Shown: in pieces, positions 1 through 5,722 of the stretch
How the letters are laid out: every line of letters starts with the position of its first letter
Position numbering within the stretch: the first letter of the stretch is position 1
Assembly: GCA_900128585.1 (NCBI GenBank)
Contig: LT642803.1
Coordinates: forward strand, 1-10,580
Direction of reading: 5' to 3'
Origin: Stramenopiles sp. TOSAG23-3
Taxonomy: Eukaryota; Sar
Length of the DNA stretch: 10,580 nucleotides
Position numbers and translations under genes: made by a program
Notes under the pieces: model-generated
Told to the model about the DNA's origin: nothing
What the model saw: the letters and a program-made list of their open reading frames with translations, nothing else
Databases searched by the model: none

Positions 1-258
1 AAAGGGTGAGGTTGGTAGGTAGGTATTATTATTATTTATTATTATTAGAAATATAAAACTCTATTATGGTGGTGGTGGTGGTAAAAAAATAATAATAAAA
101 AATAATAATAATATAAAAAAATTATTCGACGAGTAAGAATTGTAATATAAACAAATGGGTTTCTTTCTTCTTTGAACAATTTGAAAGACGTTTCGAAAGT
201 ACAACGAGGATGATTCCGAGAATCAATTGTTGATGGTTTTGTATTAATGGGCGGTGTT
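1..258. other. AT-rich region downstream of the TMEM222 gene
   Basis: This is the 3' flank of the minus-strand TMEM222 gene and extends to the window edge. It holds an ATT-type microsatellite (24-47), a (GGT)5 run (68-82) and an AAT/ATA-type tract (about 88-120). The ATT and AAT tracts are roughly complementary and could fold back around the GGT run. No coding frame in it looks real: the short frames crossing it are low-complexity or lie antisense to TMEM222. Confidence 0.6.
35..40 (-). promoter_or_regulatory. Possible polyadenylation signal for the TMEM222 gene
   Basis: TTTATT on the plus strand reads AATAAA on the minus strand, about 220 nt past the TMEM222 stop codon. It lies inside an ATT/AAT microsatellite, so the match may be fortuitous. 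I saw no closer canonical AATAAA on the minus strand between it and the stop. Confidence 0.3.
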
Positions 259-885
259 CTAAGCACTCTTTCCGGCGTAGTGAAAGAGAAGGATAATGAT
301 GGCTATGATAATGCTGGGGGCACAACTGAACAAGAAGCGTTTCAAAGCTGGCCGTGGAAATTTTCCAGCGAAAAATACCCATGCGCCCAACATGGCCATG
401 TTCCAATGCGAGAGTCCTCCATAGCCCATTTTCTCAAGCGCAATGGCGACGTGCGAATGGCAGTTGTCACAACATATGTTATGCATTCGCCTAGAGTACA
501 TACAGTTACTGTGGTGCAAACAGTCATCCCAAAACTCCTCCGGTGATACACCACTTGGTCGTTTTTTTGCCTTGTTTGGGTCAAGCTTTAGGTATCTTGT
601 TGGGTTCCCAAACGCCATATTGTCTCGTCCAATAGTGTACGGGCCTGCAAAGTCCCAAATGTAGCCCCTAGAATCACATATTCCCATGTGCCCGACAAAA
701 GGCATGCACCACGTCAGAGGACCCAAAGGGCTCCAAACAATACAAAAGGGATACCTCTCTCGCTTCGGATCAATGGCTTTGCTAACCTTGCTACTTTCGT
801 CTATCTTCAAATGCGACCTTGGGTGATACTCTGGCTCCTCGACGTGACGATTCATATCAAACACTTCCGCTTCTTCCAAATCCAT
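259..885 (-). CDS. TMEM222 / DUF778 family membrane protein
   Basis: A complete 208-residue protein in one exon, ending in TAG. It carries the hallmarks of the TMEM222 (DUF778) family in the expected order: a 'YPFCIVWSPLGPLTW' block (45-59), 'GHMGIC' (65-70), 'DFAGPY' (78-83) followed by 'DNMAFG' (88-93), and the strongly conserved Cys/His segment 'RMHNICCDNCHSHVA' (133-147). Two hydrophobic stretches follow the Cys/His block, near 161-175 and 188-203, and the second is the clearer membrane span. Human TMEM222 is also a little over 200 residues, so the length fits. Residues 1-40 are charged and poorly conserved. The biochemical function of the family is not well established, and the CCxxC-x-H cluster could bind metal (inference). 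The start has the ANNATGG context shared with the other genes here. The gene is divergent from the membrane-protein gene at 2279 across a spacer of about 1.4 kb. Confidence 0.93.
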   Translation of the reverse strand: MDLEEAEVFDMNRHVEEPEYHPRSHLKIDESSKVSKAIDPKRERYPFCIVWSPLGPLTWCMPFVGHMGICDSRGYIWDFAGPYTIGRDNMAFGNPTRYLKLDPNKAKKRPSGVSPEEFWDDCLHHSNCMYSRRMHNICCDNCHSHVAIALEKMGYGGLSHWNMAMLGAWVFFAGKFPRPALKRFLFSCAPSIIIAIIILLFHYAGKSA

Positions 886-1047
886 GCTTTTGAATAATTT
901 CTTCCTAACTTGTCTAATTTAATTATCATAAACAATATTGTTTTCATTTTCTTTCATTCTCTTTCCAAATACTTTTCAATTAAATTTATATCGTAAACAC
1001 CGTTTGAACGGAAAGTCAGTTCTTGGATCTTCTTTTGAACGCGGCGT

Positions 1048-1062
1048 GGTGGTGGTGGTGGT
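1048..1062 (+). repeat. (GGT)5 microsatellite
   Basis: Five perfect GGT units. An identical (GGT)5 in the same orientation lies at 68-82, so the TMEM222 gene is flanked by the two. Confidence 0.85.
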
Positions 1063-1585
1063 GTGGTAGAAGACCTTTTATAAGCTTTATATTTTTTTGT
1101 ACTGTTTGTGTATTATTATTAGGCCTTATAATAATAGTTTAAATTATGTAGTACTTATTAATAAATCGAAGGAGGAGGAGGATTTAAAATAAATACTAAT
1201 AATAATTTAAAAAATGCCTGATTCCACTGATGACGTACGTACTACTGAGTTCGAACTTCTTTCTTCACAATATAAACTACTACGAATATTATGTATAGTA
1301 ATAAACCTTAGAATCCCTATATATATACTAATGTAATTTTTATTATATTTGATATAGAAACTCGTACCTCTGCCACCAACTGCACAACAGCACAATTATT
1401 ATGTAGACAAACAAACTGCAACGAGAGAACGTCAAAAATGAAATTAATGAACTTCATATTTTTTAATATTTCATCAAAAATGAACAAAATAAACTGTGAA
1501 ACAAAACATATATTTTGCTCTGTGTTCGCGCTGGAGGAGAGATAGAGAGAGAAATTAAAATCTTTTTTCGGACTCTGCTTTTGTT

Positions 1586-1616
1586 GTACCGGTACCGGTA
1601 CCGGTACCGGGTACCG
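1586..1616 (+). repeat. GTACCG hexamer array
   Basis: Four perfect head-to-tail GTACCG units, one extra G, then a fifth unit. Because GGTACC and ACCGGT are both self-complementary, the array is palindromic at almost every register. Confidence 0.9.
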
Positions 1617-1708
1617 CATTACGAGGAATCGTAGGCTCTTCTAGAAAAAAAGAAAGATCCAACAAGGGAACTGGAAAAAGCAGCAGTGTTGTATAATATA
1701 ATAAAATA

Positions 1709-1726
1709 TCAGCTCAGCTCAGCTCA
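1709..1726 (+). repeat. TCAGC pentamer array
   Basis: Three TCAGC units followed by TCA. It runs straight into a TATA-like TCATATATAG (1724-1733). Confidence 0.8.
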
Positions 1727-1853
1727 TATATAGACTCCTCGTAGCATATATACGTATTAATAGTGGACTTTTGGACTTTTGTTTGTTTGTTGTGATATTT
1801 TAAGTTAGATAAAATTTATGAACTGAGTACTCTCGTAATAGAGATTACCGTAC

Positions 1854-1888
1854 CATAGTCCATAGTCCATAGTCAATAGTCAATAGTC
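1854..1888 (+). repeat. 7-bp tandem repeat (CATAGTC / AATAGTC)
   Basis: Five contiguous 7-bp units: three CATAGTC followed by two AATAGTC. The one-base variant is phased by position, as expected of stepwise duplication. It lies about 390 bp upstream of the membrane-protein start codon. Confidence 0.9.
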
Positions 1889-2278
1889 GTCCAGCTAACT
1901 AGATTAGATTAGTCTAAAATAATACGATTAGGACGGACATGTCCCATATTATCACCTGTATTTCTTTTATTATTATTAGTCTGTTGTACGTACTTGGTAG
2001 TCTATATACTCCTAAGAAGAAGAATATCGACCAAGCGCCTTTCCTCGTCCGTTCTTGTTTCCAATTGTTTCCATTCTTTGTATTTGCAACCTCGGGCAAG
2101 TCCAAGGACTGCATCAGACAAAACAAATAAAGGTGTAAAATTTTGTTCGGCAGACGATTATACGTTGAAATTCAGCTAAACCAGCAACTAGAAAGTATCG
2201 TCTTGCAAAAAACGCACTTATAGCTTTTTTCCAAAACACCGCTCAAGGAAGCTAGACAGGGGAAGTAGAAGAGTAAAA

Positions 2279-4261
2279 ATGGTGGATATGAGAATATTTC
2301 TCCAGTCCGTTTGCCTATCCCTCGCTGCATTATCCTTCTTCTTGTCAACAGCTCAAGCCGTACTTCGTGCTGTTCCAAGGGTCGACAAGAACGCTGTAGC
2401 CCTCGTTACAAACGCACCTCGGCAAGTGTTTGATCCCAGGCTCATCCAGGCAAGAAACTGGGGGGCGGACAGGTGCGGGATGGGGCAATCTACTGGGAAA
2501 ACTGGGTGTTGCCATGGCTTCTTCGACGATAAGAAGATCGAGAATAACAATCAATTACCCACATACGGAAGCCGGAAAGCCTGCCCTGTAAACATGGCAG
2601 GATTTATTAGCTTTCCCAAGCCGAAAGGTGCTGGGACCGACAAAGGAACTATATACGACCTGGAAAATGCTGACCACGAGGTTATCATCTCGACTTTCTC
2701 GACTTTTGGATCTCCTGCCTTTACAATGGCTTACCAGACAGACAGCAGGAAATTGAAGAAGAACCAAGACACGTACCCTGAAGGAAGTGGGTGGTGGACA
2801 CGCTCCACCTTCTCTTCCACAGCACCATTTTCAAAGACCACCGCAGACTACAGGAAGTTGCGCATGTCGTTTGGGGAGACCGGCAAAGACGGGACCGTAA
2901 AGAAAGATGAAATGGGAATAGATGAGACTTTGTACTGGATGACCCTTCAGATCGAGGAAATCGTCGAGTTCGAGGGGGACGCAGGTAACAACGACGGAAA
3001 ATTTTCAGAACTGTCCAGGACCAGAAACTGTGAGAGCAGGACCGAAGACGAAAAAAAGCGGGGCTTACAATGCGTCCACCAAATCGTGAAGTTGGGGGCA
3101 CAGAATTGGAAAGCAGGAAAAATCGAGAAGCCCAGCAATCTTAGTGACACAAGAGTGTCGTACTCTGTGAGCACAGCGGTACCAACGAATTCGCAAACAT
3201 CGGTAATACCAGAAGATGGTGTCACGATTACGATGGAAGCGAACGGCGACAGCGATCCCAAAACTTTAGCAGCGAGTAAATCAGATTTAGGGGTCAACGG
3301 ACAAGGCCAGCGAGGGCTATTTGTGACTCCTAATTCCACGAGGCTAACAATCTCGGTAAAGAACTTTAAGTACAAGGGGACAGTATCAAAACTAGCGTTA
3401 AAGGTTTTTTTTGGAACAGACGGGGCGCACGACCGAAAAGTCTTGTACGCAGAGCAGCAATCAATTTTAGTAAGCAAGCAAGGCGCAGGGCGCAGGATGG
3501 GGTACATTCAATGGTCTCAGGAGGCGTCTGTCAAGGAGACGAAAGAAAGCGAACGAAAGCTTTCCAACGTCAAACCAAGTTGTTACACGTACAAGACAAC
3601 CGTTGGGAACGGGAAAGGCGACAGCAGGCAACAGTGTGGCCGCCTGAGCAAGGTTCTCTCCATACGAAACCTTGCTTTTGGGCAAGCAAAGGCGCAAGTC
3701 GTCAGTTTTCCCGCGCAGGCAACTGCGTCTGCATATTTCACGCTAGGGTCGAAACTGGACGGTCAGCCACTGTACAACCCTCAGTCAGTGCAGTGGAACC
3801 TTGCCGTTGGCATAGGGGAAGTACCCGCGGAAGCAGAGGTCAGTAACATGTTTGTTTGGATCCTGCTCTCAATTCTATTCACTGGAATAGTGGGATGCGC
3901 GATGAAAAGACGGGAAGAAAGAAAGAAGGAAAAAGCGGCCCTTTTGTTGGAGTCCAATAGATTTACAGATATTTTAGAAGAGGCGTTTGAACCGGAGAAG
4001 GCTGTGGTGCAGGAAAGCAAAGAAGAAGCTGCTAAGAAACGGAAAGGCGTAGAGGCGCGTCTCAGTCATCTCCAAAGCACATCTTCAGTAGAAGCGGACA
4101 ACGTTCACGTGCATGCAGTAGAGGGCGACCTAGTGGACAACTTTCGAGAGTGGTGGAATGATAATGAAAAAGAGGCGATGGCAACAAAAGTGGATTCTCC
4201 GGCGAACGCCGACGAAAACGCTACCGCAAGCACAGGGTTGCTGGCAAAGAAGGACGAGTAG
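2279..4261 (+). CDS. Predicted type I membrane protein, unknown family, with KKXX ER-retrieval tail
   Basis: I do not recognise the family. The frame encodes 660 residues in one exon, ending in TAG. Residues 1-27 form a signal peptide: a basic start, a hydrophobic core, and a likely cleavage after 'AQA' (25-27). The ectodomain (28-523) has eight cysteines (66, 77, 78, 102, 251, 265, 435, 453), an even number that suits disulfide pairing, and two N-glycosylation sequons (N287, N352). A 'DAGNNDGKF' stretch (234-242) resembles a calcium-binding loop. The second half of the ectodomain alternates Ser/Thr/Val-rich stretches that suggest beta structure (inference). One transmembrane helix spans about 524-542 and is followed by a basic KRREERKK segment (543-550), giving an N-out, C-in topology. 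The cytosolic tail of about 118 residues is highly charged and partly helical, and ends KKDE, with lysines at -4 and -3 as in the classical dilysine COPI retrieval signal. Residence in the ER or early secretory pathway is therefore likely. The start has the ANNATGG context. Confidence 0.8.
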   Translation: MVDMRIFLQSVCLSLAALSFFLSTAQAVLRAVPRVDKNAVALVTNAPRQVFDPRLIQARNWGADRCGMGQSTGKTGCCHGFFDDKKIENNNQLPTYGSRKACPVNMAGFISFPKPKGAGTDKGTIYDLENADHEVIISTFSTFGSPAFTMAYQTDSRKLKKNQDTYPEGSGWWTRSTFSSTAPFSKTTADYRKLRMSFGETGKDGTVKKDEMGIDETLYWMTLQIEEIVEFEGDAGNNDGKFSELSRTRNCESRTEDEKKRGLQCVHQIVKLGAQNWKAGKIEKPSNLSDTRVSYSVSTAVPTNSQTSVIPEDGVTITMEANGDSDPKTLAASKSDLGVNGQGQRGLFVTPNSTRLTISVKNFKYKGTVSKLALKVFFGTDGAHDRKVLYAEQQSILVSKQGAGRRMGYIQWSQEASVKETKESERKLSNVKPSCYTYKTTVGNGKGDSRQQCGRLSKVLSIRNLAFGQAKAQVVSFPAQATASAYFTLGSKLDGQPLYNPQSVQWNLAVGIGEVPAEAEVSNMFVWILLSILFTGIVGCAMKRREERKKEKAALLLESNRFTDILEEAFEPEKAVVQESKEEAAKKRKGVEARLSHLQSTSSVEADNVHVHAVEGDLVDNFREWWNDNEKEAMATKVDSPANADENATASTGLLAKKDE

Positions 4262-4433
4262 ACGCAAGGGTAGCCCACCCAATGCAAAATTAACGCAATA
4301 AGAATTACGTATAATACAAATTACCTTAACCATGATCTTTGCCAAACATGTAATAGCTTTAACCGTGCAGTGAAATGCAGTTCCGAAACATTGTTTGATT
4401 TTAAAACCAAAACCACACATCCTACTTCCTCGA
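4262..4433. other. Short convergent 3' gap between the membrane-protein and Tim9-like genes
   Basis: The stop codons of the two tail-to-tail genes are only 172 bp apart, so their 3' untranslated regions probably share this stretch. I see only a weak variant signal, AATAAG at 4297-4302 on the plus strand, and no AATAAA on either strand. Confidence 0.6.
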
Positions 4434-4691
4434 CTACTTTTGTTGTTGCTGCTGCTGCTCGCGCATCATACTCATATTAATTTCTGCAAACCGCATGCCT
4501 ACTCTTTTCTGATGCGCTAAAAACTTTTTCCCACACTTATCGATACATGCTTCCTCCTTTTCGTTAAGTTCTTTGTCGTAAAAATCCTTGCAGCACCCGA
4601 TGAAGCAGGTCTGGGTCATTTCATTGAACAGGTTCAGACTCTCTTTCATCATACTCTTCTGCATCGCTACGCTATTCTGTGACGGGTCCAT
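4434..4691 (-). CDS. TIM9: Mitochondrial small Tim chaperone, Tim9-like
   Basis: An 85-residue protein with the twin CX3C signature of the small Tim family: C29-x3-C33 and C49-x3-C53, separated by 15 residues. In this family the four cysteines form two intramolecular disulfides that clamp a helical hairpin. Tim9-Tim10 hexamers escort hydrophobic precursors across the intermembrane space. After the second motif comes 'RVGMRFAE' (63-70), which matches the RxxxRFxE region typical of Tim9 rather than Tim10, Tim8 or Tim13. An extra cysteine (C34) directly follows C33. The protein ends in six glutamines and a lysine, the glutamines being encoded by CAG x3 then CAA x3. The frame is open upstream for 52 more codons, but I start at the internal ATG: it has the ANNATGG context shared with its neighbours, the length then fits the family, and the upstream ATG has C at -3 and A at +4. 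Stop codon is TAG. Confidence 0.9.
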   Translation of the reverse strand: MDPSQNSVAMQKSMMKESLNLFNEMTQTCFIGCCKDFYDKELNEKEEACIDKCGKKFLAHQKRVGMRFAEINMSMMREQQQQQQK

Positions 4692-4885
4692 GTTGTCCCA
4701 CTTTCTCTTCTTGTTTTCGTTTCTTCTATGCAATAGTCTCTCAATGAACTGTTTACTCCTGAAAATGAGAAAATATAGAAACAGCCTGTCAACGAAATTT
4801 ATTCTTCTCCTTCGTGAAGATATCTCTAGTCCTATACGATATGTCATCAGATAGATAAATGCACTCCGTTTGAGAATGCAAGTTT

Positions 4886-4955
4886 AAAAAAAGAAGAAGA
4901 AGAAAAAAAAAAAATAGAAAAAAGAAAAAAAAAAGAAGATGAAGAAGGAAGAGGA
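4886..4955 (+). repeat. Long purine (A/G) tract
   Basis: About 70 bases of almost pure A and G with only isolated T interruptions, read as a long pyrimidine tract on the Tim9-like sense strand. It may be plain low-complexity sequence, a nucleosome-depleted promoter element, or the pyrimidine-rich interior of a 5' leader intron of the Tim9-like gene. Confidence 0.75.
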
Positions 4956-4974
4956 TTTTTTTTCAGGGTACGGT

Positions 4975-4993
4975 ACTACCTGTACCAGGTAGT
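4975..4993. repeat. Perfect palindrome with 8-bp arms
   Basis: The sequence ACTACCTGTACCAGGTAGT has perfectly complementary 8-bp arms (4975-4982 and 4986-4993) around a 3-nt centre (TAC). Because of the symmetry, CAGGTAGT reads outward on both strands. It lies between the divergent Tim9-like and UTP14 genes. Confidence 0.85.
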
Positions 4994-5062
4994 TCAGTTT
5001 TTATACTGTTAAAGTGTATAAATATACTATCAGGTAATAGCAAAGGCTCTATTCTATATCCT

Positions 5063-5106
5063 GCCGTGCGGTGTGCCGTGCCGTGCGCCTCACCTCCCGC
5101 CGTGCG
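5063..5106 (+). repeat. GC-rich island with CCGTGCG repeats
   Basis: CCGTGCG occurs at 5064-5070, 5081-5087 and 5100-5106, with a partial CCGTG at 5076-5080, all in the same orientation. The island stands out from AT-rich surroundings and is followed by TATATAG at 5111-5117. It could be a promoter element of UTP14 or Tim9-like, but that is inference. Confidence 0.6.
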
Positions 5107-5412
5107 TTCATATATAGTTTAAATAGGTAAATATACATTCATTTAACTATTCATTATCATAGACTAATATTTTATAATAATGAAAAGAGAATGTAATATG
5201 GATGGTCAGCGTCGAATGAGGACGATTTAAAAAGAAAGAAAAGAACAACCAGAAATCACAGAATTATTTATTATTACTATGGTGTATAGAGTTAGATTAT
5301 AAAAGTACAATATTATTGTATTCTAATTATTATTATATATAGGAAATAATAATAAATTTAATTTATTTAGTTTTGATGATGATGATATGATGAATGTGCG
5401 AAGAAAGAAAAA

Positions 5413-5457
5413 AAGAAGAAGAAGAAGAAGAAGAAGAAGAAGAAGAAGAAGAAGAAG
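5413..5457 (+). repeat. (AAG)15 microsatellite
   Basis: Fifteen uninterrupted AAG units, extended on both sides by imperfect purine sequence, about 265 bp upstream of the UTP14 start codon. Length polymorphism is likely. Confidence 0.9.
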
Positions 5458-5722
5458 GAAGGAGGTAGGTGACATTTTATAATTATGGAGCTTATGACAC
5501 GAACCAGAATGAGTTGTTTCATTGCATTTTTTATGATGATAGATATTCAGAAATTAGATCGATATGTGTCTATGTATCCCGATAAATGTATTGAAAACGT
5601 TCAAAACATATTGCATTGGTAAAAAGAAGCGTTGTTTTGATTCAGTGCTGTTGAAGCAAGACATAGTTAGCGTTTTTCAAACCAAGAGACTGCGCCCCCC
5701 CCCACACCCTTCGAACTGCAAA

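Larger units (their letters stand above)
886..2278. other. Divergent intergenic region, AT-rich with many short tandem repeats
   Basis: This spacer must hold the promoters of the minus-strand TMEM222 gene and the plus-strand membrane-protein gene. It is strongly AT-rich compared with the flanking coding regions. It carries a (GGT)5 run (1048-1062), a short GGA run near 1170-1181, a GTACCG array (1586-1616), TCAGC repeats (1709-1726), a 7-bp tandem array (1854-1888) and scattered ATT runs. TATA-like stretches occur near 1317-1327 and 1724-1733. From about 2030 to 2278 the base composition is more balanced, which fits the 5' leader of the downstream gene. Short frames here translate to low-complexity or hydrophobic peptides and I call none of them. 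Confidence 0.6.
4692..5722. other. Divergent intergenic region between Tim9-like and UTP14, repeat-rich
   Basis: This spacer must hold the promoters of Tim9-like (minus) and UTP14 (plus). It contains a long purine tract (4886-4955), a 19-bp palindrome (4975-4993), a small GC-rich island with CCGTGCG repeats (about 5063-5106), a TATA-like TCATATATAG (5108-5117), ATT-rich low-complexity sequence (about 5260-5360), a pure (AAG)15 run (5413-5457), and a C9 homopolymer (5695-5703) just before the UTP14 start. I see no convincing additional gene. Confidence 0.6.

Noticed and set aside
1225-1255. GTTCGAAC (tRNA B-box-like) and TGATGA...CTGA (box C/D snoRNA-like) near 1230-1252
   Set aside because: No matching A box, acceptor stem or cloverleaf can be drawn on either strand, and the C and D boxes are too close together with no terminal stem.
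1317-1619. A 100-codon minus-strand frame beginning MRYPVPVPVPV
   Set aside because: The N-terminus is simply the GTACCG array translated, the rest is AT-driven hydrophobic sequence, and there is no recognisable domain.
1939-2130. A 63-codon plus-strand frame with a hydrophobic N-terminus that could be a small secreted or membrane protein
   Set aside because: It is short, in AT-rich spacer or leader sequence, with no homology I can recognise, and open frames overlap it on other frames and on the other strand.
3511-3846. A 111-codon plus-strand frame inside the membrane-protein gene, and several long antisense frames inside UTP14 and GDI
   Set aside because: They are out-of-frame shadows of well-supported genes, with compositions (Ser/Arg/Leu-rich) typical of such shadows.
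4692-4847. N-terminal extension of 52 residues on the Tim9-like protein
   Set aside because: The extension is basic, unlike the family, and its ATG lacks the A(-3)/G(+4) context shared by the other genes. Small Tims have no cleaved presequence and are about 80-100 residues.
5564-5722. N-terminal extension of 53 residues on Utp14
   Set aside because: It is Cys/Phe-rich and then Pro-rich leader-like sequence, includes a C9 homopolymer, and its ATG has a poor context. The acidic Utp14 N-terminus begins at 5723.
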